Part shown: positions 1 to 8,140 of the stretch, piece after piece
How positions within the stretch are numbered: the first letter of the stretch is position 1
How the letters are laid out: every line of letters starts with the position of its first letter
NCBI RefSeq assembly: GCF_000308495.1
Contig: NZ_BAFU01000061.1
Span: 1 to 64,000 of the forward strand
From: Nocardia brevicatena NBRC 12119
GTDB taxonomy: Bacteria; Actinomycetota; Actinomycetes; Mycobacteriales; Mycobacteriaceae
Direction: 5' to 3'
Length of the DNA stretch: 64,000 nucleotides
Notes under the pieces: model-generated
Database searches by the model: none
The model's input: only the letters and a program-made list of their open reading frames with translations
Told to the model about the DNA's origin: nothing
Translations under genes and position numbers: made by a program

Positions 1-1269
1 TGACGCGCCGCCGCCTCCGCCGCCGCGGGGCGGGGTGGGGCGGGGGGCGCCGCCGCCGCGGCCGCTGCCGGAGGGCGGGGGCGTACGGCCCGACCCGGTG
101 ACATAACCGGCCGCACCCGGTGCCGCCGTACCCTTCACCCCGACCGCCTTGGTGCCCATGGCCCCCAGACCGGCCGCCGCGATGAGGGTGCCGCCCGTGG
201 CGGTGAGACCGGACCCGCCGCTGCCGACGATGGCCACCGCCGGGGTCACCAGACGCATCAGCGCGGGCAGGACGAAGGCGACACTGCACAGCAGTACCAC
301 GGCCACCAGCATGCGTTGGGCCTCTTCGCCTTCGGGCAGACCCGCCGTGGGGGTCAGCTCGTTCACATGGCCCGCCGTGGTGAAGGCGATCATGTACACG
401 ATCGCGGCCACCGGTTTCCATAGCATGAACGCGATGATCCAGCCGACCAGTTTCTGATACGACTGTTTGCCGATACTCATCCCGGACGACGCCGCCGCCA
501 GCGGAAGCACACCGGCCGCGATCACCAACAGGCCCTGGCGAACGATGGCCAATACGATCTGCGCCAGCGCACCGAGCAGGCCGACGATGGCGATGATGAG
601 CACCAGACCGGGCGAAAACGCCTGCAGCTTACTGGTTTTCACCATGAGCTCGGCCATGTTGCGGGCATTGCCGTCGGTGGAGTCGGTGATGATCCACTCG
701 GCGAACCGATCCGAGGCCTGGGTACCGGCCACGATCACCGCGCCCAGCATCCAGGAGCTGAACACCACCCGGGTGAACATGCGGAAGGATTCGGCCGCCT
801 CGTTCAACGCCGCCCCGCGTCTGGCCTCGGCCAATCTGGCGCCGGACAGGATTACCGAGGCGATCAACAGCAATATCTGCGCCTGATAGGTGTAGTCGTT
901 GATCTTGGTGAACAGCGCGCCCGAATCGCTGACCGCCTCGTTGGGCACCTTCATCCAGAACGTCAACGCCAGGATGATCGCCTCACCGAGACCGTTCATC
1001 AGCGAATCCACCACCTTGCCGAAGGTGGAGTCCCACGCCTTGTCCTTGACCGCGGTGGCCGCCTCCCCCGGATGCGAGGCGGCATTGCCCGCCTTGCACA
1101 CCGCCGAGGCCGCGTCACCCAGCGAGATCCCAGGGATGCCGAGACCGTCGAGCGCGTCGTGGATCTCGTCACAGGTCTCGTCGAAACCGTAGGTCTGACC
1201 GTAGGCCACCGTAGGGGTCGCGACCATCACGGTGAAGACCACCGCGAGGATGGTGAGCAGTTTTCTCAC
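1..1269 (-). CDS. TrbL/VirB6-like polytopic membrane protein (C-terminus cut by window edge)
   Basis: No stop codon is reached before the window edge: 423 codons are visible. The protein opens with a short basic stretch and a hydrophobic segment ending near VAYGQT, which looks like a signal peptide. A soluble part with two cysteines follows (about residues 30-75), then at least five hydrophobic segments (about residues 95-340, for example QILLLIASVILSG and LVLIIAIVGLLGALAQIVLA). The visible C-terminus turns into a Gly/Pro/Arg-rich tail. This layout is typical of TrbL/VirB6 channel components of type IV secretion systems, and the small two-helix proteins and ATPase-like genes upstream support it. 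The GTG start at 1269 has a G-rich ribosome site about ten bases upstream. The family call rests on topology and context, not on a diagnostic motif. Confidence 0.6.
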   Translation of the reverse strand, partial: MRKLLTILAVVFTVMVATPTVAYGQTYGFDETCDEIHDALDGLGIPGISLGDAASAVCKAGNAASHPGEAATAVKDKAWDSTFGKVVDSLMNGLGEAIILALTFWMKVPNEAVSDSGALFTKINDYTYQAQILLLIASVILSGARLAEARRGAALNEAAESFRMFTRVVFSSWMLGAVIVAGTQASDRFAEWIITDSTDGNARNMAELMVKTSKLQAFSPGLVLIIAIVGLLGALAQIVLAIVRQGLLVIAAGVLPLAAASSGMSIGKQSYQKLVGWIIAFMLWKPVAAIVYMIAFTTAGHVNELTPTAGLPEGEEAQRMLVAVVLLCSVAFVLPALMRLVTPAVAIVGSGGSGLTATGGTLIAAAGLGAMGTKAVGVKGTAAPGAAGYVTGSGRTPPPSGSGRGGGAPRPTPPRGGGGGGAS

Positions 1270-1373
1270 CAGATCCGAGCCCCCGTTCCGCGCGGGGGCC
1301 CGGTCCCGGCCCGTCGGATGCCGGTCACTGTCGTCAACAGTTTTCGCTTGCACTTTCCGCCCCACATCTCCGA

Positions 1374-2186
1374 TCACCACGAGGTCCACCCCTCCAGCGA
1401 TTCGACATATTCGGTCTGTGTGGAGGCCGAGGTGGTCGGCTTGAGCCGCCAGTCACCCGCGTCCCACACCATGATCAGCCGCAGTGCCACCCACAGCCGT
1501 TTACCGTCGACCTGAGGTCCGCGAGTCGCCAGGCGGACGATCGCCATGTCATCGGCATAGTCGTCGATCTTGAACGCGTCCGGGGCCACCAGATAACGGG
1601 TGACCGACTCCGGCTGCTGTGCGGGCAGCCGATCCGACTTCAACGCCCGGTCATAGGCGGCGATCTGCTGGGCCGTCACCCGCACCTGCCGCACATACAG
1701 GTCGCGGTGCGCGGGACGAGCATTGAGCCGATAGGTGATCTGCGCCGCCGCCAGCGCAGCACCCTGCGGGGTATGCGAATAGCCGACCGCCAGCCCGTCC
1801 TCGATCCGACTCGGGCCGTCGGAGGTCGAGAACGGCACCGAGGCACCGTAGACCCGCTGCCATCCCCGCGGACCGTTGGTGCCCTTGGGCGCAGCGGTCA
1901 GCCAATCCGAATCGGACGGTTTGCGCTGCCCCGAGGGATCCTGCGGAAGCGGTTGACCGGCCGGATTGTTCGGGATGTCGACGCGCCGGCCGAACAGATC
2001 GACCTCCGGGGCCGCGAACCCCTCGGCGATCGGCCCGTCCACCACCGACGGCCCCTCGGCGGCCGGCGAGTCGTCGCGTCCCACATACATGAACACGCCG
2101 ACGATCACGATCAGCGTCAACACCGCCGCGGACACCACCACGCCGAAGGAGACGCGGTCACGCGCGTACGGCTCCTTCTCGCTCAC
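1374..2186 (-). CDS. Single-pass envelope protein of the secretion module (unknown function)
   Basis: 270 residues. A short cytoplasmic start is followed by one transmembrane helix (about residues 14-34) and a long extracytoplasmic part, so this is probably an anchored periplasmic-side protein. I do not recognise a named family. The outer region carries a block, W-x-x-V-x-G-x-x-x-P then DG-P-S-x-x-x-DG-x-A-x-GY-x-H-x-P-x-GAA, which recurs in the lipoprotein just upstream, so the two look like paralogous domains. The ATG overlaps the stop of that lipoprotein gene by four bases (ATGA), indicating translational coupling. Periplasmic partners of this type often sit around a conjugation channel; that role is inferred only from position. 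Confidence 0.6.
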   Translation of the reverse strand: MSEKEPYARDRVSFGVVVSAAVLTLIVIVGVFMYVGRDDSPAAEGPSVVDGPIAEGFAAPEVDLFGRRVDIPNNPAGQPLPQDPSGQRKPSDSDWLTAAPKGTNGPRGWQRVYGASVPFSTSDGPSRIEDGLAVGYSHTPQGAALAAAQITYRLNARPAHRDLYVRQVRVTAQQIAAYDRALKSDRLPAQQPESVTRYLVAPDAFKIDDYADDMAIVRLATRGPQVDGKRLWVALRLIMVWDAGDWRLKPTTSASTQTEYVESLEGWTSW

Positions 2187-2824
2187 TTCGGTGCCTCCAA
2201 TGCGACGATATCGCCGGGTAGTTCACTGATCGCGTCGATGGGCCGCTCGGTCGACCCCGGGTCCGGTAGCCGTAACCTCCAATCCTCGGTGAACCACTCC
2301 ACGGTGGTGTGATTCACCGCTTTCGAACCGTCCGAATACTCGGTGTAGATATCGACGCCGGCGCGTTCGTCGGTATAGGCGGTGATCCGGTAGCCGAGCA
2401 CCCGGGGCAGGTACTCGGGTGAGGCCGCACCGGTGATGGACAGCTGCACCCGATTCACCGACCATTCGTCACGCGCCGCACCCGGCACCAGCTCCCGGGC
2501 CACCACATTCGACCACTGGCTGTCGGTGGCCACCGACAGCCGCACCGTATGGGTGATCGCGGCCACCGCCGCGCCCGGCGGAGAATGCTCGAAACCCGTT
2601 GCCGTACCGTCGGAATCCGATGAGGGCCCCTGGTCGGTATATGGCAGGGGCACACCCTGGAACGGCTGCCACCGCACAGTGGTGGGCGGCGCGGACAGGT
2701 CCGGCCCGGACGTATCCGCACCACCGCCGCAACCCGCGACGGCGACCAGAAGCGCGGCGGCCGACGCGCACAGCGCCCGCCCACGGCCACCGGGTCCGGC
2801 GGCCGTCTTCACTATGGAATTCAT
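2183..2824 (-). CDS. Lipoprotein of the secretion module
   Basis: 213 residues from the ATG at 2824; a GTG at 2848 would add eight. The N-terminus is basic, then hydrophobic, then has a lipobox ending V-A-G-C (Cys32), so lipidation and anchoring on the outer face of the membrane are expected. The mature part holds the block W-Q-P-F-Q-G-V-P-L-P, DQ-GPSSDSDG-TATGF-x-H-SPPGAA, shared with the neighbouring gene downstream. No catalytic motif is visible. Genes for a surface lipoprotein beside a TrbL-like protein are common in Gram-positive transfer operons, but the function here is unknown. Confidence 0.6.
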   Translation of the reverse strand: MNSIVKTAAGPGGRGRALCASAAALLVAVAGCGGGADTSGPDLSAPPTTVRWQPFQGVPLPYTDQGPSSDSDGTATGFEHSPPGAAVAAITHTVRLSVATDSQWSNVVARELVPGAARDEWSVNRVQLSITGAASPEYLPRVLGYRITAYTDERAGVDIYTEYSDGSKAVNHTTVEWFTEDWRLRLPDPGSTERPIDAISELPGDIVALEAPK

Positions 2825-2930
2825 GCGCAGGTCGTTCCCATCCCGCACCGCGCGCTCATACCGTATGGCCCCGCCGTGAGCGGGTGTTCTCCGTGGTCAC
2901 GCACGGCTACCTCCTCCGGGCGCTGACCGC

Positions 2931-3200
2931 TCATGCCGGCAGAAATGCCAGCGCGATGCCCGAGGCGGTGCTGGCGACCGTGGCGCCGAGCAGGCTCATG
3001 AGCACACCGTGCGAGGCGTCGTTCATCGCCAGGTCACTGCGGAACACCAGCCACAGCTTGCCCGCCGAGACGATCATCCACGCCAGGCACACCAGCAGCG
3101 CGAACCACAACAACCAGTTCAACAGTTGCGTGAGCGGTTCCAGCACCTCGGCCGGCATCTGCTTGTAGGCGAACACCTCGACTGCCCGTATTCCAGACAT
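2931..3200 (-). CDS. Small two-helix membrane protein, pilin/VirB2-like size and topology
   Basis: 89 residues from the ATG at 3200, which has GAGG five bases upstream; a GTG lies one codon earlier. Two hydrophobic helices (about residues 27-47 and 65-87) are joined by a short polar loop. The pattern Q-L-L-x-W-L-x-W-F-x-L-L, then AGK-L, then G-x-x-x-x-L-x-GA-x-VA-x-x-A is repeated in the next gene upstream, so the two are a tandem duplication. Small two-helix proteins encoded next to a VirB6-like gene are usually VirB2/TrbC-type subunits or small channel components. The family assignment is inferred. Confidence 0.5.
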   Translation of the reverse strand: MSGIRAVEVFAYKQMPAEVLEPLTQLLNWLLWFALLVCLAWMIVSAGKLWLVFRSDLAMNDASHGVLMSLLGATVASTASGIALAFLPA

Positions 3201-3207
3201 CACGACC

Positions 3208-3504
3208 TCACGTCCCGATGACGGCGTTCATGATGGTGCCCGCGCTGGTGGCGACCACACCGCCGATCATGGCGCCGGCCACCATCTTCGGTGATTCCAG
3301 CCCCCCGCCGGTCCATTTCTCCCAGGCGAATTTTCCACCGGCATAGATGATTCCGCAGACGCCCGACAACAACACGAACCAGGTGAGGTACCGCACCAGT
3401 TGCAGGATCTTCTCCGATCCGGGGGGTGCCTCCGGGGTCGGATTGCCCACTTGGGCAAGGAGAGTGCCGTAACTCTCGTGCACGGCGAGGAGGATGGTAC
3501 TCAT
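3208..3504 (-). CDS. Small two-helix membrane protein, paralogue of the downstream gene
   Basis: 98 residues. A polar N-terminus of about 35 residues precedes two hydrophobic helices (about 38-58 and 75-95) with the pattern Q-L-V-x-Y-L-x-W-F-x-L-L, GGK-F-A-W, G-A-M-I-G-G-V-V-A. It ends seven bases before the start of its shorter paralogue. AAAGG lies about six bases before the ATG. The likely role is a pilin-like or channel subunit of the type IV secretion-like module. There is a 168-base gap upstream with no gene, so a promoter for this downstream half of the cluster could lie there. Confidence 0.5.
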   Translation of the reverse strand: MSTILLAVHESYGTLLAQVGNPTPEAPPGSEKILQLVRYLTWFVLLSGVCGIIYAGGKFAWEKWTGGGLESPKMVAGAMIGGVVATSAGTIMNAVIGT

Positions 3505-3672
3505 CGGGTGCCTTTCTCGAAAAGGGACGGGAAACGTTCGGTCCCCGCGAACGCGGGGAGCCCGGCACGAGTGGTCGGCGCCTGGGGAAGGCGGCGCAGC
3601 GTCACCGCGAAGGGCGCCGGAGCGTGCCGAATGAACTGTGCTACGGGTGCGTGCTCGGCGACGGCCACGGCA

Positions 3673-4329
3673 TCACTCCTCCGGCGGTCTCGATCGGTCC
3701 TGTTCGGGCCGGGACTCCGCCAAGGCGGCGCGGGCCGCGGAGACGATCTCCCAGCCGAGTTCCCGAATCCCCTGCGGCACCTCGTCGAGCGGATCGATCC
3801 GGCGCCGGCGCTGCGGTATCACCGCCACTCCCGGTGTCCACACCGGCAGCTTCTCCGGTTCTACCAGCGTCCACTCCTCGTACCACGGCACCTGCCAGAT
3901 CTGGCCCGCCAGCGCGCCGACCACATCTCGGTAGCGGCGGATCTCGGGAGCCATCCGGCCGGGTCGCGCCGCCACCGTGATCAGTCCGAGTACCTGGGCG
4001 GGACCGGCGAAGCCGGAGTGGTGCTGGCGCAGCAGATCGTGCGCACGGGTCAGCCCGGTGATGGTTTCCCGGGCCACCAGGACGACAAAGGGTGATTCGC
4101 GGTCGAAGACGCCGGGCCAGCGGCGGCCCGAATCCGCCGCGGGCGCAAGCACATGCGCGAGAGTACTGGCTCCGGCGCCGCCGTGCACACCCAGCAGCCA
4201 GACCAGCGGGGCCCGCCCGGCGCCGGGGATGGGACGGTCCCAGATAGCGGCGCGGCGGGACTCCGGTGGGGGAACCACACCGGCCCTGGGATGTTCGGGT
4301 CGAGAAGGAAGATTCATGGCGGCGGTCAT
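3673..4329 (-). CDS. Degenerate P-loop ATPase-like protein of the secretion module
   Basis: 218 residues. After a Pro/Arg-rich leader, a beta strand and loop read LLGVHGGAGASTLAH (about residues 44-58). This has the shape of a SIMIBI-class Walker A (GG-x-G-x-S/T-T), but both lysine positions are replaced. The segment FVVLVARETITGL resembles the following strand, and IWQVPWYEEW is a conserved-looking aromatic patch. It resembles the short ATPase-like partner found beside MinD-like proteins in actinobacterial conjugation loci (I recall this as DUF6668; not checked). The ATG overlaps the stop of the upstream ATPase gene (ATGA), so the two are probably made in equal amounts and may pair. ATP binding is uncertain. 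Confidence 0.55.
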   Translation of the reverse strand: MTAAMNLPSRPEHPRAGVVPPPESRRAAIWDRPIPGAGRAPLVWLLGVHGGAGASTLAHVLAPAADSGRRWPGVFDRESPFVVLVARETITGLTRAHDLLRQHHSGFAGPAQVLGLITVAARPGRMAPEIRRYRDVVGALAGQIWQVPWYEEWTLVEPEKLPVWTPGVAVIPQRRRRIDPLDEVPQGIRELGWEIVSAARAALAESRPEQDRSRPPEE

Positions 4330-5216
4330 GATGCCACCCCGGCGAGTAGCTGCCCATAGGCGCGGCGGGTCTCGTCGGCCAGCGCGATATGCCGGACGAG
4401 TTCGCCACGGGCCAGATGCGGGTCGTAAGGGACCTCGGCGATATCGCGAACCCAGCCGGAAAGATGCTCGCGCAAATGGTCGGCAACGCGGGAATCGTCA
4501 CCGGGATGCTGATGCGAGATGACGATCGTGGTATCCCCGACGATTCCACCGCCCATGCCGTCGGCGGCCTCGCCGAACTCGTCGTCCAGCCATTCCAGAG
4601 TGACCCGGAGCCGGTTCGCGGCATCGGTGCGCGCCGGAATCGCCAGTATCAGCGCTACCTCCGCGTCGTCGAGCAGCGGACGCAGCTGGCGTCCGGCAAT
4701 CGGGCTGCCACCGTCGTAGATCGCGGTATATCCGGCCTGGTCCACCGCGCGCGCCACCGTGAGATAACTCGCACGGCGGCGCAGCGGCGCCGCATCCCGC
4801 CAGAGCAGACCGATGCCCGAGGTCGCCCGTGACATGCATTCCTTCAGCGGTGCGGGGTCGTCATCGCCTCGGCCGTAGAGCCACGACTGCAGGCTGATCG
4901 GATGCAGGTGCTCGTCGGCGCCGCGCAGTGCCAGGTCACCGCCGGCCAGGGTGGCGTCCACGGCGATGGTCGGCGTGCCGGACAGGCCCAGCTCGCCGGC
5001 CAGCCCCAGTGTCGTTGTGGTGGTTCCGGCGCCGCCGCATCCACCGACCACCAGGATCGGCCGGGCCCTGCGGGCGGTGTGCGGGGTATCCCCCGCGTCC
5101 TCCGACCGTCGCAACCGCACCACCGGAGCCTTCGCGTCCGCCGATTCGGCGGGCAGGTCGTCCTCGTCGGCGACGGCGGGTGCGTCGTCGAGCCAACTGC
5201 TCCAGTCGTCTCCCAT
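4326..5216 (-). CDS. MinD/ParA-like (CpaE/TadZ/Ssd-type) ATPase-like protein
   Basis: 296 residues. The N-terminal 50 residues are acidic. At about residues 54-70 the sequence ILVVGGCGGAGTTTTTLGLA gives a deviant Walker A (GG-x-G-T-T-T) without the signature lysine. It is followed by a strand with D-A-T-L-A-GGDLAL, matching the Walker A' aspartate region. The later VALILAIPARTDAANRLR and TTIVISHQ look like the remaining core strands. This is the CpaE/TadZ/Ssd style of MinD relative, which often localises secretion machinery rather than plasmids. It is encoded between the transmembrane protein upstream and its smaller ATPase-like partner downstream, with which it overlaps. Confidence 0.65.
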   Translation of the reverse strand: MGDDWSSWLDDAPAVADEDDLPAESADAKAPVVRLRRSEDAGDTPHTARRARPILVVGGCGGAGTTTTTLGLAGELGLSGTPTIAVDATLAGGDLALRGADEHLHPISLQSWLYGRGDDDPAPLKECMSRATSGIGLLWRDAAPLRRRASYLTVARAVDQAGYTAIYDGGSPIAGRQLRPLLDDAEVALILAIPARTDAANRLRVTLEWLDDEFGEAADGMGGGIVGDTTIVISHQHPGDDSRVADHLREHLSGWVRDIAEVPYDPHLARGELVRHIALADETRRAYGQLLAGVAS

Positions 5217-5230
5217 CGCTGCACTCTCCT

Positions 5231-6175
5231 CTATCCGGCCGTGATACCTGTGATCAAGGTGCGGCCGTCGATCACCGCGGTGGTGACCATCTGCTTGCTA
5301 TAGGTGGCCGGTGCACCGCCGGGCCCGTATTCGGTGACATCGACCGAATACCGACCGGCCGCCACGGTTACGATGCGCAGACAGTATTCGGTACCGGGTG
5401 CGACGCTGTCGATGCCGGCCTGGATCCGCTCGGCGGACGATACCTGCGCATCGGGCGCGACCACCGATCTGGCGACGACACCGGAACGCTCCACGTAGTA
5501 GGCGTATTGGAAGCGCATGATCACCTCGGGCCCCGAGGTGGTGTTGCCAGGTTCCGCGCCGCGCACCGCGGTGTCGGATCGTTCGGTAGCACAGCGATTC
5601 GCCCCGGCGCCCGTATCGGCCCCCTCGGCGATGAACCGCAGCGCGGCACCGTCGTCCGGGGCCGCGCTGCGCGGCGCGCCCGGAGCGAGCAAGTAGAACA
5701 CCACCGCCGCCGCGGCGGCGAGCAGGAGTACGGCGGCCACCAGGACAGCGACCGTCCGGCGCTGCCGGGCCTTCGCGTCCGCCCCGTCCGAACGTCCGAC
5801 GCCGCGGCCGATTCGGGCGGGCGGCTCGGCGGAGTCGGGCCAGGGGAACGGCACCAGGTCGCCGTCGTCCGCGGAGCCCGATTCGGGGTCGGTGACCCAG
5901 TCGGACCAGCCGCCGGTGAACCCGCTACGGCGCCCGGAAAGTTCGGTGGGTTCGGCGACCGATTCCGCCGGCCGGGTGCGAACCCGCGGGGACACCATGT
6001 CCTCGGGATCGATCTCGTCGGCAGGAATATAGTCCGGGTAGCGAGCGGGCCCGTCACCGCCTACCGATGCCGGGATACTCTCCGCGCTGCCGTCCGCCCA
6101 TTCGGGCGAGGAGTTCGCCCCTTGCGGCTCGAGCGGTCCGTACCAGCGGTCGAGCTTTTTGTACGACTTCAACAT
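5231..6175 (-). CDS. Single-pass membrane protein, first gene of the secretion-like cluster (unknown)
   Basis: 314 residues. An acidic, Pro/Ser-rich cytoplasmic half of about 138 residues is followed by a basic stop-transfer (KARQRR), one transmembrane helix (about 141-163) and an outer domain of about 145 residues. The outer domain has two cysteines (in NRCATE and TEYCLRIV) that could form a disulphide. I do not recognise a family. It begins the same-strand run to the window edge and sits 14 bases upstream of the MinD-like gene, so it may be the membrane anchor for those ATPase-like proteins. Confidence 0.55.
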   Translation of the reverse strand: MLKSYKKLDRWYGPLEPQGANSSPEWADGSAESIPASVGGDGPARYPDYIPADEIDPEDMVSPRVRTRPAESVAEPTELSGRRSGFTGGWSDWVTDPESGSADDGDLVPFPWPDSAEPPARIGRGVGRSDGADAKARQRRTVAVLVAAVLLLAAAAAVVFYLLAPGAPRSAAPDDGAALRFIAEGADTGAGANRCATERSDTAVRGAEPGNTTSGPEVIMRFQYAYYVERSGVVARSVVAPDAQVSSAERIQAGIDSVAPGTEYCLRIVTVAAGRYSVDVTEYGPGGAPATYSKQMVTTAVIDGRTLITGITAG

Positions 6176-6232
6176 TCCCCCATTCCCGCAGGCCGGGGCG
6201 CGTGGTATCGCATCGTCGAACCCTCTCGGCGA

Positions 6233-7918
6233 TCAGTGGGTGGAGAACGGACCGGTCTCGGGGGTACCGGGTCGTGCGACAGGTGGAGTCACCACGGCTC
6301 CGCCGAAGGAGGCACCATCGACCCCTGTCCCAAATGGGAATTGTCCCGTACCGGGCGAGACCGGGGCCGGCGACGCGCCGGAGCCGGACTCGAAGAATCC
6401 GGGCATGGACCCCGGTTCCTCGGCCCGCGGCAACCCGACCGGCGGTGCGTCCGCCGTCCGCGGGGCCTCGCCGCTGCCGACGGCCGCGTCGATATCGCGG
6501 GCCGCCGCGGCGAGCCAGTCCGCGATGAACTTGGTGGGCGCCTCGCCGGTGGCCGAGATGGCAGCGTTGCCATAGGCCTGATGCCGCTGGATGGTATCCC
6601 AGTAGCGCACCCAGGTGGTGGTGTTGAGCAACTCGCTGTTGTCGGTGATATTGTCCACCACCGCGTCGAATGCCTGGCTCACCAACCGGATACCGGTGGT
6701 CGGCGGGATGAGCTGCGGTATCGCACCGAGTAGTTTGGTGCCCAGCAGCAGCAGTGCCGCCGGGGGATTCGCCAGTCCCGCGGTGGCGAGTTCAGCGATC
6801 GCGGTCGGGTTCAGCACGGTGCGTACCACGGTGACCACCGCGTTCAAACCGATCAAGCCGACCTTCAGCAGGGCCCGCATGGCGCCCGGGATATCGAGCG
6901 GGGTGCGCGGATCTGCGGCGTCGGCCAGCCGCTCGGAGATCGACTTCTTCGGTGAGATCGACAGATTCGCCAGCGAGGTGCCCTGGATATCCTCGTTGAC
7001 CACCTTGGTCGCGGTCTTGATGGAGGTGAACGCCAGCGCTTGCGCGACCGAGGTCAGCGAGGCGATCGGATCGCCGCCGCTGAGTTTCGCCTGGCCGACG
7101 ATACTGGCCACCGCCTTGAGGATCGGCGCGCCCTCGGGTGCGTCGCAGGCCAGGTCCCCGGCGGCACAGAAACTGGCCACGCGACCGGTGAGGGCCCCGA
7201 AATTCTTGGCGGTATCGCGATCCGGGGCGATACCGCCACCGGCCGCGGGAGCCTGTGGCAGCGCGGCGATCTGCGTCACCTGTGCGCCCTCGGTGCCCGG
7301 TGCGGCATCGGGGGTCGCCTTCCCCGGCGCGCCGGGGAACAGTGGCGCGCCCGGTGTGCGGGTGGGATCGCCGATCAGGGCCACGGCGGCGATCTTCTCG
7401 GCCGGGATGGTGCCCTCGCCGCGACCGATCTCCTGGGCGAACACCGAGGCCACATGCGCGCCCTGGGAATAGCCGATGATCGCGAACCGAGTATCGGGGC
7501 AGCGTTCGGCCACCGAGTTCGCCATCGAACGCAGGCGCACCAGGCCACCAGAGACCGATTCGGAATACGGTGTGGCACTGCGGCCGTCGATACCGCCGAA
7601 ACCGGCTTCGTAGGGGACATAGGCGCGTTCGACCAGGCCGGGTTCGGCGGCGTTGGCCATCAGGGGACTGAAGACCGTGGACAGCATGCCGGTATCGGTG
7701 GTCGGTGCGGCATCCGGAGAGGACTCACCGGTGCCCTGAATCCCCAACGCGTACAACGCCGGACAGGTCTCGATGGGCAGAGCGGTGGACGGGCCCGCGG
7801 GATTCGGCGCCTGCGCGCGAGCCGGAGCCACGGTGGCGACGGTACCCGCCGTCGCGGTCGCCACAGTCACGGCGAGTGCGATCAGCACCCCCGAGATTCT
7901 TGCCGTGCATCCAGCCAT
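6233..7918 (-). CDS. Secreted cutinase-family serine esterase with large insertion
   Basis: 561 residues from the ATG at 7918. A Sec signal peptide is clear, with cleavage likely near A-R-A-Q (about residue 36). The nucleophile elbow GYSQG places Ser151, preceded by paired-cysteine positions (ETCPALYALG and AERCP). CAAGDLAC gives the likely catalytic Asp255. The His expected about a dozen residues later instead appears to be His446 in HQAYG, so about 190 residues are inserted. The substrate could be a lipid ester of the envelope or an external polyester. It lies between relA and the secretion-like cluster, on the same strand as both; 57 bases separate it from that cluster. Confidence 0.8.
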   Translation of the reverse strand: MAGCTARISGVLIALAVTVATATAGTVATVAPARAQAPNPAGPSTALPIETCPALYALGIQGTGESSPDAAPTTDTGMLSTVFSPLMANAAEPGLVERAYVPYEAGFGGIDGRSATPYSESVSGGLVRLRSMANSVAERCPDTRFAIIGYSQGAHVASVFAQEIGRGEGTIPAEKIAAVALIGDPTRTPGAPLFPGAPGKATPDAAPGTEGAQVTQIAALPQAPAAGGGIAPDRDTAKNFGALTGRVASFCAAGDLACDAPEGAPILKAVASIVGQAKLSGGDPIASLTSVAQALAFTSIKTATKVVNEDIQGTSLANLSISPKKSISERLADAADPRTPLDIPGAMRALLKVGLIGLNAVVTVVRTVLNPTAIAELATAGLANPPAALLLLGTKLLGAIPQLIPPTTGIRLVSQAFDAVVDNITDNSELLNTTTWVRYWDTIQRHQAYGNAAISATGEAPTKFIADWLAAAARDIDAAVGSGEAPRTADAPPVGLPRAEEPGSMPGFFESGSGASPAPVSPGTGQFPFGTGVDGASFGGAVVTPPVARPGTPETGPFSTH

Positions 7919-8140
7919 AGCGACCCGCAATCCGTCTTGTCACAGTTATCCGAGCGCAATGAAACGCAATTGACCGTAACAGATTTCGGCTATCACCGCT
8001 GCGGCGGCGGAAAGTTTACGTGACCTGCCGGTTACCTCAGGATGCACCACGGCGGTCCGAGGCCTGAACGTTATAAGTTTCCGATCTTGTCGGATCACCC
8101 GCCAAGCCCCCATGACGCGGGGCCGACACGGAACCCCCGC

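Noticed and set aside
1-60. GC-only repeat at the left edge as a possible array
   Set aside because: It encodes the Gly/Pro/Arg-rich tail of the TrbL-like protein in frame.
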